Position numbers and translations under genes: made by a program
From: an uncultured Ruminococcus sp.
GTDB taxonomy: Bacteria; Bacillota; Clostridia; Oscillospirales; Acutalibacteraceae
Assembly (NCBI GenBank): GCA_902785425.1
Contig: CACZYP010000011.1
Coordinates: 37,028 to 101,027, forward strand
Length of the DNA stretch: 64,000 bases
Direction: 5' to 3'
The notes under the pieces: generated by a model
Seen by the model: only the letters and a program-made list of their open reading frames with translations
Databases searched by the model: none
What the model was told of the DNA's origin: nothing
Part shown: positions 43,316 to 52,759 of the stretch, piece by piece
How the letters are laid out: each line of letters begins with the position of its first letter
How positions within the stretch are numbered: position 1 is the first letter of the stretch

Positions 43316-44368
43316 ATGAAAGAAAAGAAAAAAGGCGTCATAAAGGGCAAGCGTGAGCGTTACGCTCAGAAGAACAATTCCCGTAATACCCGCAAGACGG
43401 ATAAAGCGCCGTCCAAGATAAAAGCACAGCACGCCGAAGCGAAAAGAGCAAGGCGTGAAAGAAAGCCTGCCGAGTTCACAAGCAAAAGCGAAAACTCGCA
43501 GTATATACAGTGGTTCCCCGGTCATATGACGAGAACGAAGCGAAAGATACAGGAAGACTTAAAGCTCGTTGACGCAGTGGCGGAGATCATAGACGCAAGA
43601 GTTCCCTTGTCGAGCCGAAATCCCGATCTGCCGTCCATGATCGGCTCGAAGCCCCGTGTCATACTCATGAACAAGTGCGACCTTGCCGACCCACGCATCA
43701 CAAAGCAGTGGACGGAATACTATAAAAGCAAAGGCATCAGAGCAATAGAGCTTGACTGCAAAACGGGTGCAGGCATCGGCAATTTCACCTCCGCAGTCAA
43801 AGCGGTGCTTGCCGATAAAATAGCCGTGTGGGAATCGAAAGGCATGGTCAACCGTGCGCTTCGTGTAATGGTAGTCGGTATACCGAATGTAGGTAAATCG
43901 ACATTTATCAACAGGATATCAAAGACGTCAAAGGCGAAAACGGAAGACCGCCCCGGCGTTACGAGAGGCAATCAGTGGTTTACGCTCAGCAGCGGCGGTG
44001 TGAATATCGATCTTCTCGATACTCCCGGCGTGCTCTGGCCGAGATTTGACGATCAGACGGTAGGCGAGCGCCTTGCGTTTACGGGAGCTGTAAAAGACGA
44101 CGTTACCGATACAGAACAGCTTGCACTGAGACTTCTTGAATTTTTCAAAGAGCGCCCGACAAAAGCGCTTTACGAGCGCTTCTCGCTAACAAAAGATGAT
44201 ATGGAGCTTCCTGCTCATGAGCTGCTTTCTCTGATCGCCCAAAAACGAGGAATGCTTGTTTCGGGCGGCGAACCCGACACAGAGCGTGCGGCTGTTATGA
44301 TACTTGACGAGTTCAGATCTGCAAAGCTCGGAAGATTAACGCTCGAAACTCCCGACGAGGTGAAATGA
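43316..44368 (+). CDS. rbgA: Ribosome biogenesis GTPase (RbgA/YlqF family)
   Basis: 350-residue circularly permuted GTPase needed for late 50S assembly. Motif order is permuted: G4 LMNKCDLAD comes first, then G1 [13 protein letters not shown] and G3 DTPG ([10 protein letters not shown]). The family start [14 protein letters not shown] appears only after about 65 residues; the extra N-terminus is very basic and Ala/Arg/Lys-rich ([20 protein letters not shown]). AAGGGTG before ATG 43316 and the lack of a later suitable start support the extension as real. First of rbgA-rnhB-yraN. Confidence 0.92.
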   Translation: MKEKKKGVIKGKRERYAQKNNSRNTRKTDKAPSKIKAQHAEAKRARRERKPAEFTSKSENSQYIQWFPGHMTRTKRKIQEDLKLVDAVAEIIDARVPLSSRNPDLPSMIGSKPRVILMNKCDLADPRITKQWTEYYKSKGIRAIELDCKTGAGIGNFTSAVKAVLADKIAVWESKGMVNRALRVMVVGIPNVGKSTFINRISKTSKAKTEDRPGVTRGNQWFTLSSGGVNIDLLDTPGVLWPRFDDQTVGERLAFTGAVKDDVTDTEQLALRLLEFFKERPTKALYERFSLTKDDMELPAHELLSLIAQKRGMLVSGGEPDTERAAVMILDEFRSAKLGRLTLETPDEVK

Positions 44369-44369
44369 T

Positions 44370-44990
44370 ATGGAAGAACACGATTGGCTCGAATACGAAA
44401 ATAAAGCTTACGGCGAAGGTTATACCTTAGTCTGCGGCGTTGACGAGGCAGGCAGAGGCCCCCTTGCAGGCCCTGTGTGTGCGGCAGCCGTTATACTTCC
44501 AAAGGGCAAGATAATTGAGGGCGTGAACGACTCGAAAAAGCTCACCGAAAAAAAGCGTGAGAAGCTCTATGATGTTATTATCAAGGAGGCGCAGGCGTAT
44601 TCTATCGCTTTTGCGTCTGTTGAGGAGATAGAAAAGATCAATATTCTCAACGCCGCCATGCTTGCTATGAAGCGTGCGGTCGAGGGGCTTGAGCAGAAAG
44701 CCGATTATGCGCTGATAGACGGCAACAAAAAGCCGCCTATAGAGATACCGTGCGAAGCCATCGTCAAGGGAGACGCACTTTCGATGTCGGTCGCAGCCGC
44801 ATCTATCCTTGCAAAGGTCACACGAGACAGACTTATGCTCGAATATGCCGAGCAGTATCCCGAATACGGCTTTGAAAAGCACAAGGGCTACGGCACAAAG
44901 GTACACAACGAAGCGATACTGAAATACGGCGAAACGCCTATCCACCGCCCGAGCTTTTTGAGGAAGCTTTATGAAAAAAACGGACGATAA
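44370..44990 (+). CDS. rnhB: Ribonuclease HII
   Basis: 206 residues. Cuts the RNA strand of RNA-DNA hybrids and single ribonucleotides in DNA. Catalytic acids: Asp-Glu in [20 protein letters not shown], and Asp in [11 protein letters not shown], with [17 protein letters not shown] and [13 protein letters not shown] following. ATG is one base after the rbgA stop; its end overlaps yraN by 20 bp. Confidence 0.95.
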   Translation: MEEHDWLEYENKAYGEGYTLVCGVDEAGRGPLAGPVCAAAVILPKGKIIEGVNDSKKLTEKKREKLYDVIIKEAQAYSIAFASVEEIEKINILNAAMLAMKRAVEGLEQKADYALIDGNKKPPIEIPCEAIVKGDALSMSVAAASILAKVTRDRLMLEYAEQYPEYGFEKHKGYGTKVHNEAILKYGETPIHRPSFLRKLYEKNGR

Positions 44991-45357
44991 CAGAAGCTTC
45001 AAAATAAAGGACAGAGGTAAGCTCGGCGAGCTTTATGTCAGAGAGTATCTTGAACAGCACGGCTGCACGATAGTGCAGATGAACTATTCGAGCCGCTGGG
45101 GCGAGATAGACATAATCGCCGAGAACGATGTGCGCATCATCTTTGTTGAAGTGAAAACAACGGCGGAAGGCTCGCCCGTTTCGGGATTTGAGCGCATAAC
45201 GCCGTCAAAGCTGCGTAAATTTACACTGACAGTGCAGCAGTACCTTGTTTCGCACCCGACCGACAAGCAGCCGAGAATAGACTGCGCCCAGGTCACGGTG
45301 AGCGCAAAGGATAATTCTCTTGTTAAGATAGATTACCTGAAGAATGCTTCATCGTAA
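44971..45357 (+). CDS. yraN: YraN family (UPF0102) endonuclease-like protein
   Basis: 128 residues of the PD-(D/E)xK-like UPF0102 family. Key residues: [20 protein letters not shown], then [20 protein letters not shown], holding the Asp and Glu-x-Lys typical of the nuclease fold. Function is not firmly known; relatives are linked to DNA uptake or repair. It overlaps rnhB, the usual genomic partner. Confidence 0.9.
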   Translation: MKKTDDNRSFKIKDRGKLGELYVREYLEQHGCTIVQMNYSSRWGEIDIIAENDVRIIFVEVKTTAEGSPVSGFERITPSKLRKFTLTVQQYLVSHPTDKQPRIDCAQVTVSAKDNSLVKIDYLKNASS

Positions 45358-45387
45358 AAAGTTCGGAAAAGCTGCGTTTTTTATTAT

Positions 45388-45445
45388 AAAAAAGCACGAA
45401 GTGCTTCCGCAATTTTCCATTTTCCAATTTCAGTTTTCTATTTGA
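45388..45445. repeat. Right half of a heptad-arm element
   Basis: AAGCACGAAGTGCTT hairpin (45393-45407) then TTTTCCATTTTCCAATTTCA arm (45412-45443). Left half absent. Confidence 0.6.
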
Positions 45446-45495
45446 AAAATAAACCATAAAATACAAAAAAGCTTACGCCACGGAGGTAATTTGCA

Positions 45496-46683
45496 GTGGA
45501 CGATTATTTAAAACGAACATGGGCAGAGATAAACCTTAATAAAATAGAACACAACTACAACGTTATAAGAGGCTGTCTTGATGACAACGTCAGGCTTTGC
45601 TGCGTCGTAAAAGCGGACGCTTACGGTCACGGCTCAAAGGAGCTTGCTTCGCTTTACGAAACGCTCGGAGCTGATTTCTTCGCTGTTTCAAATCTTGAAG
45701 AGGCGATAGAGCTCAGAAGAAGCTCCATCAAAAAGCCTATACTCATTCTCGGTTATACGCCCGAGCAGTACGCCGATTCGCTTGCAAACAACAACATCAC
45801 TCAGGCGATAGTGTCGAGCGACTACGCACGCAGGCTTTCCCGCTACGCTTCCGAGCTTGGCGTTACCGTTCAGGCGCATCTGAAGATCGATACAGGCATG
45901 AGCCGTATCGGCATCATGTATCAGGATACGGACAGGGACGACGCTTTTTCGGAAGTAGAGCGTATCCTCGATATGCCCGGCCTTGATATCTGCGGTGCGT
46001 TCACTCATTTTGCAGTATCGGACGAAAAAGACGAGGGCAGGGAGTACACAGAGCATCAGATAGAGTGCTTCAAGGATATCTGCGCAAAGATAAAGGCGAG
46101 CGGCAAAGTGAAAGACGATTTTATCTGCCACTGCTCGAACTCGGCGGCTATCATGGACTACAAAGAAGCTCACCTCGATATGGTAAGAGCAGGCATTATA
46201 CTTTACGGTCTTGCTCCGTCCGATAAGCTAAAGGGTCAGATCGATCTGCGCCCTGCAATGAAGATAAAATCAGTAATTGCACACATCAAAGATATCGAGC
46301 CGGGAACGACTATCAGCTACGGCAGAACGTTCACGGCAGACAGACCGCTGAAAATTGCGACCGTTCCGATAGGCTACGCAGACGGCTATATCAGAAGCTT
46401 CGGTAAGGACGCTTACATGATAGTCGGCGGCGAAAAAGCAAAGGTAGTGGGCCGCATCTGCATGGATCAGTGCATGATCGACATCACCGATATTGACGGC
46501 GTCAGAGTAGGCGACACAGTGACGGTCATAGGACGTTCGGGACTTCGTGAGATCTCAATGGACGACGCCGCATCATGGGCAGGCACGATCAACTACGAAG
46601 TAGCCTGCCTTGTAGGAAAACGAGTACCGAGAGTTTACATCAAGGATAAAGAGGTAACGTCGGTAAACGGACTCATTAGTTAA
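45496..46683 (+). CDS. alr: Alanine racemase
   Basis: 395 residues. PLP enzyme making D-alanine for peptidoglycan. The PLP lysine is in CCVVKADAYGHGSKELA (about residue 39), the second-base Tyr region in SYGRTFTADRPLKIATVPIG followed by YADGYIRSFG, with VGRICMDQCMIDITD. The start is GTG 45496, nine bases after GGAGG. It stands between repeats and is probably its own unit. No vancomycin-type serine racemase membrane domain. Confidence 0.95.
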   Translation: MDDYLKRTWAEINLNKIEHNYNVIRGCLDDNVRLCCVVKADAYGHGSKELASLYETLGADFFAVSNLEEAIELRRSSIKKPILILGYTPEQYADSLANNNITQAIVSSDYARRLSRYASELGVTVQAHLKIDTGMSRIGIMYQDTDRDDAFSEVERILDMPGLDICGAFTHFAVSDEKDEGREYTEHQIECFKDICAKIKASGKVKDDFICHCSNSAAIMDYKEAHLDMVRAGIILYGLAPSDKLKGQIDLRPAMKIKSVIAHIKDIEPGTTISYGRTFTADRPLKIATVPIGYADGYIRSFGKDAYMIVGGEKAKVVGRICMDQCMIDITDIDGVRVGDTVTVIGRSGLREISMDDAASWAGTINYEVACLVGKRVPRVYIKDKEVTSVNGLIS

Positions 46684-47276
46684 TGGAAAATTGAAAATTG
46701 AAAATGGAAAATTGCGGAGTCGCTTCGCTCCTGTTTTTAACCCCTCAGTCGGCTGTGCCGACTGTTCCCCTATAGGGCAATGTCGTTATTTTAAGAAGCT
46801 GATAAAAGCAAACGTCCAATATTTTTCCCCCGCTTTTTGTGAAAAAGCGGGCGGGGTTCACAGGGGCAGCGCCCCTGTGCCGCCGGAGGCTGCTTCCATA
46901 CGCATATAGCTTGGGGGGGATTCTTAAGGGGGACGACTGCCCCCATGAACTTCCCTGCCCATCGCACTAAAGCCAGAGATTGAGTCCCCCTTAAGGGCGT
47001 TTTTGCTTACTTTTGCCGCCCAGCAAAAGTAAGTTGCCGCCCGGCAATGGAGGGCAAAAGAGGTTAGAAAACATATTGAAGCTGTTTTATTGATTGAGCA
47101 GATGCTTTCTTAAGGTGACGACATTGCTCTGCAGGGGTGCGGTCTGCCTGTGGCAGACGTTGCCGCAAAGCGACAGCATCGACCGAGGCGGCAACCGAGA
47201 CCGACCGGAAAGCCCTCTGCGTAAATCCTAAAGAACTTTTTTGCTGTTTTTTTTTAGTTGTCAAAATTATAAACAA
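46684..47276. repeat. Dense intergenic repeats upstream of polA
   Basis: Begins at the alr stop with an AATTGAA/AATGGAA arm (46683-46714) and GAGTCGCTTCGCTCC hairpin, then AACCCCTCAGTCGGCTGTGC (46739-46758, also in the MITE at 20971), then the inverted-end element 46778-47126 holding a CCCGCTTTTTGTGAAAAAGC-GGG hairpin, a CAGGGGCAGCGCCCCTG hairpin (46860-46876), an AGGGGGACGACTGCCCCC hairpin (46927-46944) and ACTTTTGCCGCCCAGCAAAA-GT (47010-47032), then the GGTCTGCCTGTGGCAGAC module (47141-47158). No gene is seen. Confidence 0.6.
46778..47126. mobile_element. Possible larger member of the CAATGTC-ended MITE family
   Basis: Ends CAATGTCGTTATTTTAAGAA (46778-46797) and TTCTTAAGGTGACGACATTG (47107-47126) are inverted with a few mismatches and share the CAATGTC...TTAAG plan of the copies at 16922 and 20971. 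I found no clear target duplication, and the inside is hairpin modules, so this copy is older or only partly mobile. Confidence 0.45.
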
Positions 47277-47302
47277 ATATATATACCCAAAGGGGGAGAA
47301 CT

Positions 47303-49894
47303 ATGACGCTTCTTGTTGTTGACGGCAACAGTATCGTAAACCGTGCATTTTACGGTATCAGACTGCTTACTACAAAGGACGGGCAGTTCACAAATGCAAT
47401 TTACGGCTTTTTGACGATGCTCGATAAAATAAAAGAAAGCTCTTCGCCCGACGCTGTGGCGATAGCTTTCGACCTTAAAGCTCCAACGTTCCGCCACAAG
47501 GCGTACAGCGGCTACAAGGCTAATCGTCACGGTATGCCCGAGGAGCTTGCACAGCAGATGCCTGTGCTCAAAGATCTGCTTAAAACGCTCGGCTATACGC
47601 TCGTTGAGTGCGAGGGCTTTGAGGCGGACGATATCCTCGGCACGCTTGCGGCTAAATGTGACGAAACAGGCAACAGCTGCGTTATCGCAACGGGCGACCG
47701 TGACTCGCTGCAGCTTGTGTCAAATAACGTTGTTGTGCGTCTTGCAGCTACCAAAATGGGCAAGGCGGAGGCGGAGCTTTACGATGTTGACAGGATCAAA
47801 GAGGAGTACGGTGTAACACCTTTGCAGATGATCGACATCAAAGCATTGCAGGGCGATACGTCCGATAATATCCCCGGCGTTGCAGGTATCGGCAAAAAGG
47901 GCGCAGGCGATCTTATTCAAAAGTTCGGCTCGATAGAGTATATCTACGACAACCTTGAAACGATCGACGTAAAGCCTGCTATGAGAAAAAAGCTCACCGA
48001 CGGCAAGGAAAGCGCATTCATGAGCAAAATGCTCGGCACTATCAGCCGTGAAGCTCCGATAGACACCGATCTTTCGCATTATGCCGTTGCGCCTGTAAAA
48101 GCAGATGAAGCCGTTGCAAAGCTTGCAAAGCTTGAACTCTTTACGCTCATTAAAAAGTGGGATCTTCGTTCCGATGTGCAAGAGTCCTCACCGTCGCCCG
48201 ATGAGCCGAAAGCGGAGATAAAGCTTCCGGAAATAAAGCACGTCACCGATATAAGCGAAGCTTTGACAGAAGTAAAAAATGCCGGCAAGGCATACGTTCT
48301 TGCAGATATTGACGGCGAATGCAAAGGTCTGTATATCGGTTCAAACGAATTTGTTTATGAGATAAAAGAGAATGCGGACGAGCTTCTTGGTTTGCTCTTA
48401 AAAGACGAGACGATCGCAAAGTATACGTCCGGCTCGAAAGCTCTCTTTGCATATGCGATAAAGCACGGCTTTGAAGCGCTCAATATCGCATTCGACACAC
48501 AGCTTGCGGCGTATATACTGAACCCGTCTGCAAGCGGCTACGACAACGAGCGCCTTTTTGAAGAGTATGAGATACCTGTAAAGCGTTATGAAAACGCAGA
48601 GCCTCTTGCGTTTGAGGCTGCGTTCCTTCCTGCGCTTTGCGACAAGCTTTCCGGAAAACTTGAAGCGAACGAGCAGATGTCTCTTCTCAAAGATATCGAG
48701 ATACCGCTTGCGAACGTTCTTGCGGATATGGAGATCGCAGGGTTTAAAGTCAATACGAAGGCTCTTTCGGCTTACGGAGAAAAGCTCGGTGAAAGAGCGG
48801 ACGAGCTTCGTGCAGATATATGCCGTGAAGTCGGTTATGATTTCAACGTGAACTCACCTAAGCAGCTTGGCCCTGCGCTTTTTGAAACGCTCGGTCTGCC
48901 GGGTGCTAAAAAGACAAAGACAGGTTATTCGACTAATGCCGACGTGCTTGAAGCTATCCGTGACGTTCACCCCGTTGTCGGCATGGTGCTTGAATACAGA
49001 ACGCTTGCAAAGCTCAAATCAACGTACTGCGACGCTCTTGTTAAAGCGGCAGACGAAAACGAGCGCATACACACAGTGTTCAACCAGACTGAAACACGCA
49101 CGGGCAGAATATCGTCATTAGAGCCGAATCTGCAGAATATTCCCGTGAGAACAGAGGTAGGACGAGAGCTTCGCAAGTTCTTTATCGCAGAGAACGGCTG
49201 TACTCTTGAAGACGCCGACTACTCGCAGATAGAGCTTCGTGTGCTTGCCCATATAGCAAACGACAAAGAGATGATAAATGCGTTTACAAACGGCGTGGAT
49301 ATCCACACAGTTACGGCATCGCAGGTGTTCGGCGTTCACGAGACTATGATAACTCCTTCGATGAGAAGCCGTGCTAAGGCTGTCAATTTCGGTATCGTTT
49401 ACGGTATAGGTGCGTTCTCGCTTGCAAAGGATATCGGCGTTACACGAAAAGAGGCCGACAGCTACATCAAGGCGTATCTCAGCCATTACAGCGGCGTTGA
49501 TGCATATATGAACAGCGAAGTAGAAAAGGCGAACCGCCGGGGCTACGTTTCGACAATGTTCGGCAGACGCAGATATCTTCCGGAGCTAAGATCGTCCAAC
49601 AGGAATCTGAAAGCTTTCGGCGAGAGAGTTGCACGCAATATGCCGATACAGGGTACGGCTGCCGATATAATCAAGATAGCGATGATCCGTGTGTACGACA
49701 GATTAAAAGCCGAGGGCATGAAGTCGAAGCTCATTTTGCAGGTGCACGACGAACTGATAGTAGAGTCGCCCGAAAACGAATCGGAGAAAGCGGCGCAGAT
49801 CCTCAGAGAAGAAATGGAAAACGCCGTAAATCTTTCCGTTCCGCTCACAGCAGACGCACACATAGGGCAGACTTGGTTTGAGGCGAAGGGATAA
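47303..49894 (+). CDS. polA: DNA polymerase I
   Basis: 863 residues. The N-terminal 5'-3' nuclease domain has LLVVDGNSIVNRAFYG, YKANRHGMPEELAQQMP and GDTSDNIPGVAGIGKKGAGD. The middle 3'-5' exonuclease fold is degraded: the usual Asp-x-Glu site is replaced (YVLADIDGECKGL), so proofreading is probably absent, as in many Firmicutes. Polymerase motifs A, B and C are intact: DYSQIELRVLAHIA, RSRAKAVNFGIVYGIGAFSL, LQVHDELIVE. Used in Okazaki fragment and repair synthesis. Start ATG after GGGGGAG. Confidence 0.96.
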   Translation: MTLLVVDGNSIVNRAFYGIRLLTTKDGQFTNAIYGFLTMLDKIKESSSPDAVAIAFDLKAPTFRHKAYSGYKANRHGMPEELAQQMPVLKDLLKTLGYTLVECEGFEADDILGTLAAKCDETGNSCVIATGDRDSLQLVSNNVVVRLAATKMGKAEAELYDVDRIKEEYGVTPLQMIDIKALQGDTSDNIPGVAGIGKKGAGDLIQKFGSIEYIYDNLETIDVKPAMRKKLTDGKESAFMSKMLGTISREAPIDTDLSHYAVAPVKADEAVAKLAKLELFTLIKKWDLRSDVQESSPSPDEPKAEIKLPEIKHVTDISEALTEVKNAGKAYVLADIDGECKGLYIGSNEFVYEIKENADELLGLLLKDETIAKYTSGSKALFAYAIKHGFEALNIAFDTQLAAYILNPSASGYDNERLFEEYEIPVKRYENAEPLAFEAAFLPALCDKLSGKLEANEQMSLLKDIEIPLANVLADMEIAGFKVNTKALSAYGEKLGERADELRADICREVGYDFNVNSPKQLGPALFETLGLPGAKKTKTGYSTNADVLEAIRDVHPVVGMVLEYRTLAKLKSTYCDALVKAADENERIHTVFNQTETRTGRISSLEPNLQNIPVRTEVGRELRKFFIAENGCTLEDADYSQIELRVLAHIANDKEMINAFTNGVDIHTVTASQVFGVHETMITPSMRSRAKAVNFGIVYGIGAFSLAKDIGVTRKEADSYIKAYLSHYSGVDAYMNSEVEKANRRGYVSTMFGRRRYLPELRSSNRNLKAFGERVARNMPIQGTAADIIKIAMIRVYDRLKAEGMKSKLILQVHDELIVESPENESEKAAQILREEMENAVNLSVPLTADAHIGQTWFEAKG

Positions 49895-50152
49895 CGTTAA
49901 TAATTGACAATTGACAATGGATAATTGACAATTATGGAACTCGCCTGCGGCGAGTTGGATTTGTATTAGTTCTCGCAAAGCTATACTTTAATTCGCTGCC
50001 GAGAGAAAACTATTAAATCAGTCTCGCAAAGCTATACTTTAATTCGCTGCCGAGAGAAAACTATTAAATCAGAACAATTAATATATAATCAGGAGCGAAG
50101 CGACTCCGCAATTGTCCATTGTCAATTGTCAACTGTCAACTGTCAATTAAAA
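49895..50152. repeat. Heptad-arm element with an exact 51-bp internal tandem duplication
   Basis: Left AATTGAC arm (49903-49934), AACTCGCCTGCGGCGAGTT hairpin (49938-49956), a spacer in which 49971-50021 is repeated exactly at 50022-50072, GGAGCGAAGCGACTCC hairpin (50092-50107), and the right arm TTGTCCATTGTCAATTGTCA onward (50112-50148). No gene. Confidence 0.85.
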
Positions 50153-50168
50153 AAAGGGGTGGTATTTT

Positions 50169-50582
50169 ATGTATAAAAGATTATGTGAGTACATTGCTTA
50201 TATCGATGAGCAGACTAAAACGGAGCGGCTTGAGAAGCTTTCTCCGCAGGAGAGGGAAGCGCTGAAAGAGCAGCTGCTTACACAAACGAGCTTTTTTCAG
50301 CATGAGCGGCTTATACATCTTATCGTGACGCATATCTTTGCAACGATATCGATCGTTACTATGGCGGCTATGCTTTACTTCAACACGATAGCGCTCTTTA
50401 TCCTGTTTGTGCTTGAGCTGTGCCTGCTGTTTCCGTACATAGTGCATTACTATCATCTTGAAAACGGCACGCAGACGCTTTATACGTTCTATGACCGCTT
50501 TTGCGGCAGAACGTTCGGCGATAAATACAACGAGGCGGACAGAAAAAGTCTGTCTGAACAGAATGGGGAATCCGGGAAATGA
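50169..50582 (+). CDS. Uncharacterised membrane protein with two membrane segments
   Basis: 137 residues. The N-terminal 45 are charged and probably helical (RLEKLSPQEREALKEQLLTQ). Two hydrophobic stretches follow at about 50-72 and 75-95 (LIVTHIFATISIVTMAAMLY; IALFILFVLELCLLFPYIVH), then a charged C-terminus. The hairpin layout places both ends on the same side. Family not recognised. It overlaps the next gene by four bases (ATGA), so it is co-translated with the DUF3737 protein. Confidence 0.7.
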   Translation: MYKRLCEYIAYIDEQTKTERLEKLSPQEREALKEQLLTQTSFFQHERLIHLIVTHIFATISIVTMAAMLYFNTIALFILFVLELCLLFPYIVHYYHLENGTQTLYTFYDRFCGRTFGDKYNEADRKSLSEQNGESGK

Positions 50583-51424
50583 GACAATTCGTACAGGAAA
50601 TATTTGAGGGCGAGCGTGCTTTCTACGCAGAGAGCGGCGCTGTGCTTCAAAGCTGCGTTTTCAAGGGCGGCGAATCTGCCGTTAAGGAGTGCAGCGATCT
50701 TGAAATATACAACAGCGTTTTTGAGTGGAAGTATCCCGTATGGTACAGCAAAAAACTTCTTTTTGACGGCTGCACCGTTTTAAAAGACGGCCGTGCCGGT
50801 TTCTGGTATATCGACGGTCTTACGATAAAGAATTCCACGCTCGATTCACCGAAGAATATCCGCCGCTGCAATGACATCGTTATGGAAAACGTAAGCTTTA
50901 CCGACGGCGACGAAACGCTCTGGAAATGCAGAAACGCAAAGCTTAAAAACATTCATGCAAAGGGCGATTACTTTGCAATGGACAGCGAGAATATCGAGAT
51001 AGACGGTCTTGACCTTGTAGGCGGATATTCGTTTGACGGCGTTAAAAATGTTGTTGTGCGCAATTCACGCATTGTCGGCAGAGATGTTTTCTGGAACAGC
51101 GAAAATGTGACCGTTTACGATTCGTTTTTAACAGGCGCTTACCTTGCGTGGAACGCAAAGAACGTGCGCTTTATAAACTGCACGATAGAAAGCTTGCAGG
51201 GGCTTTGCTATTCCGATGAGCTTCATCTTGAAAACTGCCGCCTTATCAATACGACGCTTGCCTTTGAATACTCCGATGTTCATGCTGAGCTTACGGGCAC
51301 GGTGGAAAGCGTGTTCAACCCGAAAAGCGGCGTGATAAAAGCTGACGGTATAAAAGAACTGACGATGGACAAAAACAGGATAGACCCCGAAAAAACGATT
51401 ATAAAGCTTGACGGTGATAAATAA
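50579..51424 (+). CDS. DUF3737 family right-handed beta-helix protein
   Basis: 281 residues made of short repeats such as FDGCTVLKDG, IKNSTLDSP, MENVSFTDGD and FINCTIESLQ, spaced about 20 residues apart, which predicts a parallel beta helix. It fits the DUF3737 family (start MRQFVQEIFEGERAFYAESG). No signal peptide, so cytoplasmic. Function unknown; pectate-lyase-like catalytic residues are not evident. It overlaps both neighbours, forming a three-gene unit. Confidence 0.85.
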   Translation: MRQFVQEIFEGERAFYAESGAVLQSCVFKGGESAVKECSDLEIYNSVFEWKYPVWYSKKLLFDGCTVLKDGRAGFWYIDGLTIKNSTLDSPKNIRRCNDIVMENVSFTDGDETLWKCRNAKLKNIHAKGDYFAMDSENIEIDGLDLVGGYSFDGVKNVVVRNSRIVGRDVFWNSENVTVYDSFLTGAYLAWNAKNVRFINCTIESLQGLCYSDELHLENCRLINTTLAFEYSDVHAELTGTVESVFNPKSGVIKADGIKELTMDKNRIDPEKTIIKLDGDK

Positions 51425-51603
51425 TGACAAACATACCAAAAGACCCGGTTATACTTCTTTCCTACATAAACACAAAGCTTCGAGACGATTACAAGACTCT
51501 CGATGAGCTTTGCTCTTCGCTTGAAATAAACAAAGGCGAGCTTACCGAAAAGCTCGCCGGGATAAATTATTCTTATGATGAAAGCCTGAATAAGTTCCTC
51601 TAA
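51424..51603 (+). CDS. DUF4250-type small protein
   Basis: 59 residues, starting MTNIPKDPVILLSYINTKLR and ending SYDESLNKFL, matching the small DUF4250 proteins of Clostridia (NTKLRD then SLDELC-like core; NYSYDE-like end). It is charged and helical, about the size of a single helix-turn-helix-like bundle. The ATG overlaps the DUF3737 stop by one base (TAATG). Its stop codon lies in the loop of the hairpin that follows. Function unknown. Confidence 0.82.
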   Translation: MTNIPKDPVILLSYINTKLRDDYKTLDELCSSLEINKGELTEKLAGINYSYDESLNKFL

Positions 51604-51615
51604 AGGAACTTATTC
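51588..51615. terminator. Perfect hairpin spanning the DUF4250 stop codon
   Basis: GAATAAGTTCC, six-base loop TCTAAA containing the stop codon, GGAACTTATTC: 11 perfect pairs. There is no T run, so it may act as a weak two-way terminator or an RNA-protecting 3' hairpin between convergent genes. Confidence 0.5.
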
Positions 51616-51637
51616 ATGATATGGGGTACTGTTCGGC

Positions 51638-52600
51638 TCAGATGTCAAGCGAAGCGATGACCTCTTTAAGAGTGTTCGCCGAAGCAAGAAGCGCTGCTGT
51701 TTCCTCACCGTTGAGGCTTATGGGCACCTGCGCTTCAACGCCGTGCTTGCCGACTATTGCAGGCATACTGAGCGCTACATCTTTTATGCCGAACATTCCC
51801 TGCTGTACTGTAGAAACGGGAAGCACAGACTTCTGATCGAGAATAACAGCTTCACAAATGCGGCGGACGGACATGGCTATACCGTAGTACGTCGCTTTCT
51901 TCTTTTTTATGATCTCGTATGCGCTGTTCTTTACGTCGTCGGCTATCTTTTCCATCGAACTTGTATGGTTGAAGTGGCCTCTCATCTCGCAGAAACGGTT
52001 GAGCGGAACGCCCGAAACGTTTACGGAGCTCCATGCAGCGATCTCGCTGTCGCCGTGTTCGCCAATAACGAAAGCATGAACGCTTCTGCTGTCTACTCCG
52101 AGATGTTCGCCGAGGCTGTATTTGAGCCTTGCGGAGTCAAGCACAGTGCCCGAACCGAAAACCTGATTGCCCGGCAGTCCGCTGAGCTTTGCGGCGGTGT
52201 AGGTGAGTATATCAACAGGGTTTGCAACGATCAAAAGGATCCCGTTGTAGCGGCGTTTGCTGATCTCGGGAATGATCGTCTTGAATATGCCGACATTCTT
52301 CTTGACGAGATCAAGCCTTGTCTCACCGGGCTTCTGACCTGCGCCTGCCGTTACGATAATGATGGCGGCGTCGGCAATGTCGTCGTAATCGCCTGCATAG
52401 ATCTGCATCGGCTTTGCAAACGGCAGACCATGACTGATATCGAGCGCTTCGCCCTCGGCACGGTCTTTGTCTGCGTCGATAAGCACCATTTCGGAGAACA
52501 ATCCGCTCTCCATAAGTGCAAACGCACTTGCAGCGCCGACATATCCGCAGCCGATAATGACTGCTTTCCTGCTGTTTCTCTCAACTGTATCTGTATTCAT
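51638..52600 (-). CDS. ldh: L-lactate dehydrogenase
   Basis: 320 residues. Reduces pyruvate to L-lactate with NADH, an end step of fermentation. NAD site AVIIGCGYVGAASAFALMES; DADKDRAEGEALDISHGLPF; active-site segments GAGQKPGETRLDLVKKN (substrate Arg loop), ANPVDILTY, SGTVLDSARLKYSLGEHL and catalytic His in VIGEHGDSEIAAWSS. Gln after GAGQKPGET is the LDH rather than malate dehydrogenase residue. ATG 52600 has GAAAGGAAG upstream; a TTG two codons earlier is less likely. Confidence 0.95.
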   Translation of the reverse strand: MNTDTVERNSRKAVIIGCGYVGAASAFALMESGLFSEMVLIDADKDRAEGEALDISHGLPFAKPMQIYAGDYDDIADAAIIIVTAGAGQKPGETRLDLVKKNVGIFKTIIPEISKRRYNGILLIVANPVDILTYTAAKLSGLPGNQVFGSGTVLDSARLKYSLGEHLGVDSRSVHAFVIGEHGDSEIAAWSSVNVSGVPLNRFCEMRGHFNHTSSMEKIADDVKNSAYEIIKKKKATYYGIAMSVRRICEAVILDQKSVLPVSTVQQGMFGIKDVALSMPAIVGKHGVEAQVPISLNGEETAALLASANTLKEVIASLDI

Positions 52601-52635
52601 GAGCAACTTCCTTTCATAAATAAAATTACAACTAT

Positions 52636-52664
52636 ATTATAACAAAACGGCGGACAATAATCAA
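52636..52664 (-). promoter_or_regulatory. ldh promoter
   Basis: On the minus strand TTGATT (52664-52659), 17 bp, TATAAT (52641-52636) with TGT before it. About 30 nt of leader. No clear Rex-type redox operator seen. Confidence 0.75.
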
Positions 52665-52759
52665 TGTTCGTTCAGTAAATATTTTAGTGATCGAAAAACA
52701 GATCAAATTGCCGCAGGCGATTCCAATAATTCCACATTAACAAAAAGGGGGGTATCCCG

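Noticed and set aside
51743..52642. 299-codon plus-strand open frame
   Set aside because: Antisense to ldh, which has full active-site motifs and its own promoter on the minus strand.
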